DNA from: Pseudomonadota bacterium
GTDB taxonomy: Bacteria > Pseudomonadota > Alphaproteobacteria > Sphingomonadales > Sphingomonadaceae
Direction of reading: 5' to 3'
Assembly (NCBI GenBank): GCA_023433305.1
Contig: JAEZCZ010000106.1
Coordinates: 1-23,135, forward strand
Length of the DNA stretch: 23,135 nucleotides
Part shown: positions 1 to 6,794 of the stretch, one piece after another
How the letters are laid out: every line of letters starts with the position of its first letter
How positions within the stretch are numbered: the first letter of the stretch is position 1
Notes under the pieces: generated by a model
Told to the model about the DNA's origin: nothing
What the model saw: the letters and a program-made list of their open reading frames with translations, nothing else
Databases searched by the model: none
Translations under genes and position numbers: made by a program

Positions 1-327
1 CCCCCGCCGCCGGCCCCGCCGCCGCCTTCGCAGGCTCGTGGCGCCACGCCCGACGGCCTCGCCGGCTGGTCGCGGCGCATCCAGGAAAACTATCCCACTC
101 GCGCGGTTCGCGACGAGATCGAAGGGCGCGTCGGCGTGCGCGTGACGGTCGGCCCGAACGGCCGCGTCTCGGAATGCAGCGTCACCTCCTCGAGTGGATC
201 GTCGATCCTCGACAATGCCGCGTGCGAAGGCATGCAGCGTTATGCGCGTTTCAATCCGGCGCTCGACGCGGCCGGTAACGAAACGTCGGGCAGCTACTCG
301 ACGACCATCGTCTACGATTTGAACTAA
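1..327 (+). CDS. tonB: TonB family protein, C-terminal part (5' end outside window)
   Basis: Frame 1 is open from the first base to the TAA at 325-327, so the gene begins upstream of the window. The visible part starts with a proline-rich stretch (PPPPAPPPPSQ), the end of the periplasm-spanning linker typical of TonB. It is followed by about 90 residues resembling the TonB C-terminal domain, including GRVGVRVTVGPNGRVSECSV, then a conserved-looking Cys pair (SECS, NAACEG) and a RFNPALD segment. TonB couples the ExbB/ExbD proton-driven motor to TonB-dependent outer-membrane receptors. exbB follows after 33 bases and two exbD genes after that, which strongly supports the call. The TonB transmembrane anchor is not visible here. 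TonB-like paralogues are common in sphingomonads, so the receptor it serves cannot be stated. Confidence 0.88.
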   Translation, partial: PPPPAPPPPSQARGATPDGLAGWSRRIQENYPTRAVRDEIEGRVGVRVTVGPNGRVSECSVTSSSGSSILDNAACEGMQRYARFNPALDAAGNETSGSYSTTIVYDLN

Positions 328-360
328 CCCATCAGATTTTCCGAAGAGAGGAATACCCGC

Positions 361-1158
361 ATGCTTTTTGAACTCCTGGCCGCGGCAGGCGGCGAAGCCC
401 CCCAGACCAAGTTCGGGTTCATGGAGGCCATGGAACAGGGCGGCGTCATCGCCTGGTCCATCCTTGCAGTGCTCGTGATCATGTCCGTGGGCTCGTTCTA
501 CATCCTGATCACCAAGCTGCTCGAGCAGAACCGCATTCTGCGCCAGTACAAGGCGATCCGCAGCAACTTCTGGCGCGCGCCGACGCTCCAGGAAGGTGCC
601 TCGAAGCTCGAGAAGAACAGCGCCTGGCGCCAGCTGGTCGACGATGGTCTGGCGGCCGAAGGGCAGCACACCAAGATGACCGATTCGCTCGAGGCGCACG
701 ACTGGCTGCACGGCTCGCTTGCCCGCTCGGAAGCTTCGATCAACTCGCGCCTCGCCAGCGGCCTGCCGTTCCTGGCCACCGTCGGCGCGACCGCGCCGTT
801 CGTCGGCCTACTCGGCACCGTCATCGGCATTTACCGCGCGCTCATCAACATCGGCATCGCCGGTTCGGCCTCGATCGACAAGGTCGCGGGTCCGGTCGGT
901 GAAGCGCTGATCATGACCGCCATCGGCCTGCTCGTCGCGGTGCCGGCGGTGTTCGCCTACAACTGGCTGCAGAACCGCAACCGCCGCATCGCGGAGCTGC
1001 TGGCTGCTTTCTCGACCGATCTTCTCGCCAACATCACCTCGCGCGGCGCGGTGAAGCCGGCCATCATGACCGCGACTTCGACCCAGCAGGCCGGCAAGGC
1101 GGCTGCGACGGCTCCGGCCGCGAAGCCTGCCACGACGACTCCGGCTGCCAAGGCCTGA
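361..1158 (+). CDS. exbB: ExbB/TolQ/MotA-family proton channel subunit
   Basis: The 265-residue product has three hydrophobic segments at about residues 28-52, 135-161 and 178-203, the ExbB/TolQ layout. The second carries VGATAPFVGLLGTVIG, the family hallmark. The third carries Glu181 in VGEALIMTAIG, at the place of the conserved pore glutamate. ExbB forms the inner-membrane pentamer around ExbD and uses the proton motive force to energise TonB. The start ATG is preceded by GAGAGGA at good spacing. The last 35 residues are a low-complexity Ala/Pro/Lys/Thr tail of unknown role, absent from E. coli ExbB. TolQ is excluded mainly by context: tonB lies upstream, two exbD genes downstream, and no tolA/tolB/pal is present. 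Confidence 0.95.
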   Translation: MLFELLAAAGGEAPQTKFGFMEAMEQGGVIAWSILAVLVIMSVGSFYILITKLLEQNRILRQYKAIRSNFWRAPTLQEGASKLEKNSAWRQLVDDGLAAEGQHTKMTDSLEAHDWLHGSLARSEASINSRLASGLPFLATVGATAPFVGLLGTVIGIYRALINIGIAGSASIDKVAGPVGEALIMTAIGLLVAVPAVFAYNWLQNRNRRIAELLAAFSTDLLANITSRGAVKPAIMTATSTQQAGKAAATAPAAKPATTTPAAKA

Positions 1159-1172
1159 TCGCGCGAAGTATT

Positions 1173-1211
1173 GGAAGGACGGGCTTCGGCATGCGGGCCG
1201 CCCGTCCTTCC
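1173..1211 (+). repeat. Intercistronic hairpin between exbB and exbD1
   Basis: Bases 1173-1184 pair perfectly with 1200-1211, giving a 12-bp GC-rich stem around a 15-base loop. It starts 15 bases after the exbB stop and ends 27 bases before the exbD1 start. No T-run follows, so it is not a standard intrinsic terminator. Structures of this kind between operon genes often protect upstream mRNA from 3' exonucleases or reduce downstream expression. That role here is inference. Confidence 0.7.
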
Positions 1212-1238
1212 AGCCAGTACTGAGATAGGATAACTGCA

Positions 1239-1775
1239 ATGGCAATTTCCGTAGGCGGAGCCGAAGAATCGCCGATGTCGGACATCAACACGACGCCGCT
1301 CGTCGACGTCATGCTGGTGATGCTGATCATCTTCATCATTGCGGTCCCTGTGGCGCTGCAAACGGTGGAAGAGCTCGAGATTCCGATCTTCGAATCGGTC
1401 GAATCGAAGGACAAGGTCGAGAACCTGCTGCTGACGGTGACCACCACCGACGAAGCCGGGCTGACTCCCTCGACGGTGGATACGGCCTATAGCGGGGCGT
1501 CCCGCAACGGCGAGTGCCGGGTGTTCTTCAACAACACGACTCCGGTCGACTCCGAGGAACTCTACGACGAGGCCTTCAAGCGGCTCGACGCGATCGTGCA
1601 GCGGGCGGGCGGCATCGAGGCTCTGGTCAACGACCCCGAGGCGATCCCGCAGGTGCATATCCGCGCCGACGTCAACACCCCGTGGCGCTGCGTGGCGGGT
1701 GCGATCTACAACATCCAGGCGGCGGGCTATCCCACTGTCGGCTTCATTTCGAACCCCGTCGATCCGAACGCTTGA
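1239..1775 (+). CDS. exbD: ExbD/TolR-family biopolymer transport protein (first copy, long form)
   Basis: The product has 178 residues: a short cytoplasmic N-terminus with SDINTTPLVDVMLVML, one membrane helix at about residues 19-40, and a periplasmic domain. Asp23 in the helix sits where the proton-carrying aspartate of ExbD lies (Asp25 in E. coli). The periplasmic part is longer than in the following exbD and contains two cysteines, Cys93 (GECRVFF) and Cys151 (WRCVAGA), which could form a disulfide. The start ATG has an AGGATA-like ribosome binding site. It follows exbB after an 80-base gap containing a hairpin and precedes a second exbD by 32 bases. Two successive exbD genes are known from the Xanthomonas tonB-exbB-exbD1-exbD2 locus; whether this copy has the same special role is not shown by sequence. 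Confidence 0.92.
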   Translation: MAISVGGAEESPMSDINTTPLVDVMLVMLIIFIIAVPVALQTVEELEIPIFESVESKDKVENLLLTVTTTDEAGLTPSTVDTAYSGASRNGECRVFFNNTTPVDSEELYDEAFKRLDAIVQRAGGIEALVNDPEAIPQVHIRADVNTPWRCVAGAIYNIQAAGYPTVGFISNPVDPNA

Positions 1776-1807
1776 TCGGCCCCGAGGTTTACAAGGAGTA
1801 ACTTCTC

Positions 1808-2242
1808 ATGGCGATGTCCGGCGGCAAAGACGACGGCTCCCCGATGATGGAAATGAACATGACGCCGTTGATCGACGTCCTGCTCGTGCTCCTCATCGTG
1901 TTCATCATGTCCATCCCGGTGGCGACCCACTCGGTCGACATCGACCTGCCGGTGCCCAGTCCGAACGACACCCCACCGCCGGTCGATCCGATCAAGAACA
2001 AGATCGTGCTCACGCCGAGCAACGAGATCCTGTGGAACGGCACGCCGATCAACCAGGGCGAGCTCGTGGCGAACCTGCAGACCTCGCTCACCTACTCGGT
2101 CGAGCCCGAGCTGCAGTTCGAGCCCGAAGCGATGGCCAGCTACGACCTGTCGGCCAAGGTGCTGAACATCATCAAGGCCTCCGGCGTCACGAAGTTCGGC
2201 TTCGTCGGCAACGAGAAGTACCGGGTCTTCGGTAAGGAATGA
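1808..2242 (+). CDS. exbD: ExbD/TolR-family biopolymer transport protein (second copy)
   Basis: The 144-residue product has the standard ExbD length and layout: MEMNMTPLIDVLLVLL leading into one membrane helix at about residues 19-40, with the key Asp23, then a periplasmic domain ending VTKFGFVGNEKYRVFGKE. No cysteines are present, unlike the preceding paralogue. A strong AAGGAG ribosome binding site precedes the ATG. The gene closes the operon and is followed 38 bases later by a strong intrinsic terminator. The two ExbD proteins clearly differ in sequence, so this is an old paralogue pair and not a recent duplication. Confidence 0.94.
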   Translation: MAMSGGKDDGSPMMEMNMTPLIDVLLVLLIVFIMSIPVATHSVDIDLPVPSPNDTPPPVDPIKNKIVLTPSNEILWNGTPINQGELVANLQTSLTYSVEPELQFEPEAMASYDLSAKVLNIIKASGVTKFGFVGNEKYRVFGKE

Positions 2243-2280
2243 GCCCTCGCGGCACGTCCGCGAAACTCGAGAGCAAGCAA

Positions 2281-2306
2281 GGGGCGGAGCGATCCGCCCC
2301 TTTTTT
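2281..2306 (+). terminator. Rho-independent terminator of the tonB-exb operon
   Basis: An 8-bp perfect GC-rich stem (GGGGCGGA at 2281-2288, TCCGCCCC at 2293-2300) with a GCGA loop is followed at once by six T. It lies 38 bases after the second exbD stop. The convergent helicase gene ends at 2382. Confidence 0.93.
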
Positions 2307-2381
2307 GTTGGCAGCGAACCCCAGTCACTTGCCTTCCAATGCGGCCTTCCATCTCGAGCCCAAGGACGCAGGGCTAATCAA

Positions 2382-4838
2382 TCAATCGCCGTCCGGCGGA
2401 AACGCCGGTGCGCCCATTGCCGCGCCGGCCAAGGTTTCCGCCTCGAGCAGCAGCTCGTCGTCGACGGCGCCCTGCGGCAGGCTTTCGCGGCCGATCATCA
2501 CCATCACCGGGACTGCCAACGGGCTGACCCGGTCGAGCTTGACGTGGACCATCCGTTCGGCGGCGGTGTCGAGCAGGTCGCCCAGCCTGCCGACGTCGGT
2601 CATCCGCGCCCGTGCGTCGGCCCAGGCCGCCTCGATCAGCAGGTGGTCGGGCTCGTACTTGCGCAGCACGTCGTAGATCAGGTCGGTCGAGAAGGTGACC
2701 TGCTTGCCCGACTTGCGCTTGCCGGGATGCTGCCGCTCGACGAGGCCCGCGATCACCGCGACCTCGCGGAACGCACGGCGCAGCAGGTGCGACTGGGTGA
2801 CCCATTCGACGAACTCGTGGGTCAGGATGTCAGGCGACAGCAGCGGCGCCGGATCCTCGACCGGCTTGAGGCCCCAGACGGCGAGCGTGTAGTCGTTCGA
2901 AACGAAGCCGCCGGGGTGGAGCCCGCGCTCCTCCATGCGCTTGGTGATCAGCATGCCGAGCGCCTGGTTCGCGTTCCAGCCGGCAAAGGTGTAGTACGCG
3001 GTATAGTGCCGGCCGCCGTGCGGAAAGCTCTCGACGAGGAGGTTCTCGGGACCCGGTAGCTGCGAGCGCCAGTCCTGCACCTCGAGCCATTCGCGCACGT
3101 CATCGGGGAACCGCCCCCAACCGGCTCGATCGACCAGCAGCGCGCGGACACGGTCGGCGAGATGCGTGGTCAGCGGCAGGCGCAGGCCCATGTAGCTCGG
3201 GATCGTCGCCGACCGCTTGGCCGCGCGCACGACGAGGTCGAGATCGCGGAACGATTCGACCTCGAGGTCCATCCCGGCAAACCGGAACGTGTCCCCCGTC
3301 CGCAACGAGGCGGCGAACTGCTCTTCGACCTTGCCGAGCGAGCGGCCGTTACGGAAGCGGATCTCGATCATCTCCGAATCGACGATGATGCCTGCGTTCA
3401 TCCGGTGGCGCTGAGCGTGTTCGGGATGGGTGAGCCGCCAGGTGCCGTCCCCCTCGCCGTCGTCGTCGCGGACGATGCGCTTGAACTTGTCGTAAGCCTT
3501 CAGCGCATATCCGCCGGTGGCGACGAACGTGAGCACGCGCTCCCACACCGTCGCGTCGACCCAGGCGTAGGCCAGGCTGGAGCGAACTTCGGCGAGCAGC
3601 TCGCTCTCGCGAAACGGCGACGCGCAGGCACAGGCCATCACGTGCTGCGCGAGCACGTCGAGCCCGCCCGGGCGGAAATCCTCGCCGTCGCGCTTGCCCT
3701 CGTCCACCGCGTCCTTGGCGGCCTGCGCCTCGAGGAACTCGAACCGGTTGCCGGGGACGAGGATTGCGCGGCTCGGCATATCGAGCCGGTGGTTGGCGCG
3801 GCCGATGCGCTGCAGGAGGCGGCTCGAGCCCTTGGGTGCGCCCATCTGCACCACGCAGTCGATGTCCCCCCAGTCGACGCCCAGGTCGAGGCTGGCGGTG
3901 GCGACGAGCGCGCGCAGCTCGCCGCGGGCCATCGCCCCTTCGACCTTGCGGCGCGCTTCCTTCGACAGCGATCCGTGGTGGATCGCAATCGGCAGGTTGT
4001 CCTCGTTGGCGTCCCACAGCTCCTGGAAGATGTACTCGGCGAGGAAGCGGGTGTTGGTGAAGACGAGCGTGGTGCGGTTGGCCTTGATCAGCCGGTAAAG
4101 CTGCGGAATCGCCCAGATCGCCGCGTGCCCGCCCCACGGCACGCTCGCTTCCTCGGGCAGCAGGATCTCGACTTCGGGGGGTGCGCCCTTTTCGCCTTCG
4201 ACCAGCTCGACCGCATCGATCTCGCCCCACGGCGCCAGCCACTCGCGGAAGGCTTGCGGCGAGGCGACCGTCGCCGACAGCGCCGCGCGCTGCAGGTCGG
4301 GCGCGATGGCTTGGAGCCGGCTCAATGCCAGCGCCAGCAAGTCGCCGCGCTTGCCGGTGGCGAAAGCATGGATCTCGTCGATCACGACGCGCCGCAAGCC
4401 GGAGAACATCTCGAAGCTGTCGGGATAGCTCAGCAGCAGCGACAGCGATTCGGGCGTGGTCAGCAGGACATGCGGCGGACGGGCGCGCTGGCGCTTCTTG
4501 CGGTCGGACGGCGTGTCGCCACTGCGGGTTTCGATGCGGAGCGGCAGCCCGATCTCCTCGACCGGCGTGACCAGGTTGCGCTGCACGTCGTGCGCCAGCG
4601 CCTTGAGCGGCGAGACGTAGAGCGTGTGGAGCCCGTCGGGGGGCGATTCGCCGCGGCTCGGGCAGAACGCCGCCAGCGTGGGCAGGAAGCCCGCCAGCGT
4701 CTTGCCCGCGCCGGTGTCCGCCACCAGCAGCGCGTGCCGCCCGGCGTCGCTCGCCGCCAGCATCTCGGTCTGGTGTCGCCGCACCCGCCAACCACGGCCG
4801 GCGAACCAGGCGTCGAGCTCGGGCGGAAGGCCAGCCAT
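2382..4838 (-). CDS. Lhr-like DEXH-box helicase, ligase-associated DNA damage response type
   Basis: The product is 818 residues from the ATG at 4838. Helicase motifs appear in order: RRHQTEML (Q-motif region), Walker A ADTGAGKT (about 40-47), TPESLSLLLS, motif II DEIH (154-157), motif III SAT (188-190), and motif VI QRIGRANHR in the second RecA domain. A long C-terminal Lhr-core region follows. Length and architecture match the bacterial Lhr-core helicase often named for its linkage to an ATP-dependent DNA ligase and an MBL-fold exonuclease. Here none of those partners is adjacent. The frame stays open upstream to 4922, but those 28 residues are Arg/Ala-rich and precede the conserved start (AGLPPELDAWF), so I chose 4838. 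No strong Shine-Dalgarno is visible. It acts as a 3'-5' ATP-dependent nucleic-acid translocase by family knowledge. Confidence 0.9.
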   Translation of the reverse strand: MAGLPPELDAWFAGRGWRVRRHQTEMLAASDAGRHALLVADTGAGKTLAGFLPTLAAFCPSRGESPPDGLHTLYVSPLKALAHDVQRNLVTPVEEIGLPLRIETRSGDTPSDRKKRQRARPPHVLLTTPESLSLLLSYPDSFEMFSGLRRVVIDEIHAFATGKRGDLLALALSRLQAIAPDLQRAALSATVASPQAFREWLAPWGEIDAVELVEGEKGAPPEVEILLPEEASVPWGGHAAIWAIPQLYRLIKANRTTLVFTNTRFLAEYIFQELWDANEDNLPIAIHHGSLSKEARRKVEGAMARGELRALVATASLDLGVDWGDIDCVVQMGAPKGSSRLLQRIGRANHRLDMPSRAILVPGNRFEFLEAQAAKDAVDEGKRDGEDFRPGGLDVLAQHVMACACASPFRESELLAEVRSSLAYAWVDATVWERVLTFVATGGYALKAYDKFKRIVRDDDGEGDGTWRLTHPEHAQRHRMNAGIIVDSEMIEIRFRNGRSLGKVEEQFAASLRTGDTFRFAGMDLEVESFRDLDLVVRAAKRSATIPSYMGLRLPLTTHLADRVRALLVDRAGWGRFPDDVREWLEVQDWRSQLPGPENLLVESFPHGGRHYTAYYTFAGWNANQALGMLITKRMEERGLHPGGFVSNDYTLAVWGLKPVEDPAPLLSPDILTHEFVEWVTQSHLLRRAFREVAVIAGLVERQHPGKRKSGKQVTFSTDLIYDVLRKYEPDHLLIEAAWADARARMTDVGRLGDLLDTAAERMVHVKLDRVSPLAVPVMVMIGRESLPQGAVDDELLLEAETLAGAAMGAPAFPPDGD

Positions 4839-4899
4839 GATGCTGGCGTTAAGGTGCGCAGGGCGGCGTCGCAATGCCCGTTCCGACGCAGCCGGCTTC

Positions 4900-4934
4900 C
4901 TCGGCGCGCCCAGCCGCCGCACGGGTGCGCCGAG
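4900..4934. repeat. 12-bp inverted repeat in the divergent helicase/BON gap
   Basis: Bases 4900-4911 pair with 4923-4934 (12 positions, one G-U) around an 11-base loop. It sits in the 228-base divergent gap 4839-5066, the longest gene-free stretch in the window. No T-run flanks it on either strand. I see no other clear element in the gap apart from a GAGGA ribosome binding site about eight bases before the BON gene. High local GC makes chance pairing quite possible. Confidence 0.45.
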
Positions 4935-5066
4935 CGGCGCAACGCCCCCGCCTCCAAACCGTTGATGCCATGTCCCTTCGCCTCGGCGCGAAGCGGCGTC
5001 GAGCAGCCGGCTGCCGGGTCTCGGCGCCGAATATCGGCAGCTTCAACGACATAGAGGATCCAATCC

Positions 5067-5972
5067 ATGGCAGACCGAACCTACCGCAACCGCGACCGCT
5101 ACGACCGCGATCGCTACCAGAGCCGCCAGGCCGAACAGTTCGAAGACAATCGCTGGCGCGACGACGAATGGAGCACGCGCCAGATGGACGACGCCTGGCG
5201 CGACGACGACGAACGCGGCTGGGATTCCGGCAGCCGTTCGTATGCTCGCGAGAGCGGACGCGAATGGGGCCGCGACCCGAGCTATCATCCGGGCAGTGAA
5301 GGCACCTCGTCGTATCGGCGGGCCAGCCGCTATGGGGCCGAACGGCCGGGCTACTCGAGCTTCACCGGCAACGATTTCGGCGGGCGCGACTTCAGCACCT
5401 CGCGCTTCACCAACCAGGGCAGCTATCCGGGTGGGTATGGCGCGGGCAGCCGCCTTGCCGCCAACCACGGCGAATGGCGCGATTACGGCGCCAACCCGAG
5501 CCGCGAGAACCGCGACTACCGCGGCAACTGGGGCGGGCGCGACGAGCGCAACTGGCTCGACCGGGCGACCGACACCGTCGCCGGGTGGTTCTCCGACGAT
5601 GACGACGACGACCGCCGCGAGCGCGGCTATGGCGAGCGCGGCTATCGCGGGAACGGCTACCGCGGACATGGCCCGACCGGCTACACGCGGTCCGACGAGC
5701 GCATCCGGGAAGACGTCTGCGACGCGCTGACCGACGACTGGAAGGTCGACGCGCGCCAGGTCACGGTGACGGTCAGCGATGGCGAAGTCACGCTCGACGG
5801 CACCGTGCCGAGCCGCCAGCAGAAGCGCTGCGCGGAAGACTGCGTCGACGATGTCTCGGGCGTGCGGCATGTCCAGAACAACCTGCGCGTCCTGGAAAGC
5901 AGCGCGTGGGATCGCAACAACAGCGGCGAGACCACCGCGAGCCGCAGCAACACCACCACCACGCAGGCCTGA
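5067..5972 (+). CDS. BON-domain protein with long Arg/Asp/Tyr/Gly-rich disordered N-terminus
   Basis: The 301-residue product has two parts. Residues 1 to about 205 are low complexity, dominated by Arg, Asp, Gly, Tyr and Trp (many DRYR, YRG, WRDD patterns), with an acidic run at 177-182 just after NWLDRATDTVAGWF. Residues about 208-276 form a BON domain (SDERIREDVCDALTDDWKVD, VTVSDGEVTLDGTV, VDDVSGVRHVQNNL). BON domains occur in envelope and osmotic-stress proteins (OsmY, Kbp/YgaU) and bind lipid or other ligands. No signal peptide is seen, so a cytoplasmic location is likely. A GAGGA ribosome binding site precedes the ATG, and an intrinsic terminator follows the stop, so the gene is probably monocistronic. 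The WLDR-x-WFSDD segment resembles a short motif seen in other sphingomonad BON proteins; its function is unknown to me. Confidence 0.85.
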   Translation: MADRTYRNRDRYDRDRYQSRQAEQFEDNRWRDDEWSTRQMDDAWRDDDERGWDSGSRSYARESGREWGRDPSYHPGSEGTSSYRRASRYGAERPGYSSFTGNDFGGRDFSTSRFTNQGSYPGGYGAGSRLAANHGEWRDYGANPSRENRDYRGNWGGRDERNWLDRATDTVAGWFSDDDDDDRRERGYGERGYRGNGYRGHGPTGYTRSDERIREDVCDALTDDWKVDARQVTVTVSDGEVTLDGTVPSRQQKRCAEDCVDDVSGVRHVQNNLRVLESSAWDRNNSGETTASRSNTTTTQA

Positions 5973-5992
5973 GCGATCCGCTCTGCTGCGAA

Positions 5993-6020
5993 GGGGCTCG
6001 CTTCGGCGGGCCCCTTTTTT
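5993..6020 (+). terminator. Rho-independent terminator with UUCG tetraloop
   Basis: A 9-bp stem (5993-6001 with 6006-6014, one G-U) is capped by the very stable C(UUCG)G tetraloop and followed by six T at 6015-6020. It lies 21 bases past the BON gene stop and separates it from the next gene on the same strand. Confidence 0.94.
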
Positions 6021-6075
6021 CGTGCCGGTAGCCGCTTGCTTCGCGCACCACCATCCGCCAAGCGTCCGCCGGCCC

Positions 6076-6642
6076 ATGGACGCTCTCCTCAGCTCGACCG
6101 TGCTCGTCGCCCTCGCGGAGATCGGCGACAAGACCCAGCTTCTCGCCCTCGTTCTCGCGGCGCGGTTTCGCAAGCCGGGCCCGATCGTCACGGGCATCCT
6201 CCTCGCGACGCTCGCCAACCATGCGCTCGCCGCATGGCTCGGCGCCAGCGCCGCCGCGTGGCTCGAGGGCCCGTGGTTCGGCGCCGCCGTCGCGGTCGGC
6301 TTCATCGCGATGGGGCTATGGACGCTCGTTCCCGACAAGCTCGATGAGGACGAGGCGCCGCCCTCCGGGCGCAGCGCCTTCGTGACCACGCTGGTATCGT
6401 TCTTCCTCGTCGAGATCGGCGACAAGACCCAGATCGCGACGATCGCGCTCGGCGCGCGCTACGGCGAGGTGCTCGCCGTGACCGCGGGCACGACGCTCGG
6501 GATGCTGCTTGCCAACGCGCCCGTCGTGTTCGCGGGTGACGCGCTGATCCGGCGCGTGCCGCTCAAGGCCGTGCGGTTTGCCGCCGCGGCCTTGTTCGTC
6601 GCGATGGGTGTCTGGCTGTTGTGGACGAGCTGGCCGCTCTAG
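6076..6642 (+). CDS. TMEM165/GDT1 (UPF0016) family cation transporter
   Basis: The 188-residue product is almost all membrane helices (about six) arranged as two related halves. Each half holds the family signature: AEIGDKTQ at about residues 14-21 and VEIGDKTQ at about 112-119. These Glu/Asp/Lys motifs line the ion path in GDT1 proteins, whose members move Mn2+ or Ca2+ in exchange for H+; bacterial members such as MneA export Mn2+. The substrate here is inferred. The frame is open much further upstream, through the 3' part of the BON gene, but homology starts at MDALLSS, so I chose the ATG at 6076. Its ribosome binding site is weak. The gene is convergent with the entericidin-like gene, whose stop lies four bases away. 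Confidence 0.9.
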   Translation: MDALLSSTVLVALAEIGDKTQLLALVLAARFRKPGPIVTGILLATLANHALAAWLGASAAAWLEGPWFGAAVAVGFIAMGLWTLVPDKLDEDEAPPSGRSAFVTTLVSFFLVEIGDKTQIATIALGARYGEVLAVTAGTTLGMLLANAPVVFAGDALIRRVPLKAVRFAAAALFVAMGVWLLWTSWPL

Positions 6643-6646
6643 GCCG

Positions 6647-6769
6647 CTAGAGCGCGTCGTCCCCGGCTTGGCCGACGGACTGGATGTCCTCGCCAAGTCC
6701 CTTGACCGCGTTGCAGGCGCCGAGCGCCAGCGTGGCCACGGCCAGCATCGAAATTGCAATCAAACGCAT
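6647..6769 (-). CDS. Entericidin A/B-like small lipoprotein
   Basis: This 40-residue gene is short and easily missed. Translation from the ATG at 6769 gives an N-terminal signal (MRLIAISMLAVATLALGAC) with lipobox LGAC at residues 16-19, then NAVKGLGEDIQSVGQAGDDA. This matches the EcnA/EcnB pattern (CNTxxGxGxDIQxxGxA). Entericidins are tiny lipoproteins first described as an antidote/toxin pair in enterics. In alphaproteobacteria single copies are common and their role is unclear. A GAGGGA ribosome binding site precedes the ATG. The gene lies 25 bases downstream of pgmG on the same strand, so it is probably the last cistron of that operon. Confidence 0.88.
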   Translation of the reverse strand: MRLIAISMLAVATLALGACNAVKGLGEDIQSVGQAGDDAL

Positions 6770-6794
6770 CGATTCGTTCCCTCAGGTTCCCCCC

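Noticed and set aside
3162..5054. Long open frame (630 codons) on the plus strand opposite the helicase
   Set aside because: It is the antisense of a clearly conserved helicase; composition is Arg/Ala/Gly-rich as expected for a high-GC shadow frame and no motif is recognisable.
5600..5680. Repeated GGCTATCGCGG/GGCTACCGCGG units that look like a short tandem repeat
   Set aside because: They are imperfect and in frame with the RGYGERGYRGNGYRG coding stretch of the BON protein, so they reflect protein low complexity and not a CRISPR or VNTR array.
5043..6425. 460-codon minus-strand frame opposite the BON and GDT1 genes
   Set aside because: Ala/Val/Arg-rich shadow crossing two real genes and an intrinsic terminator.
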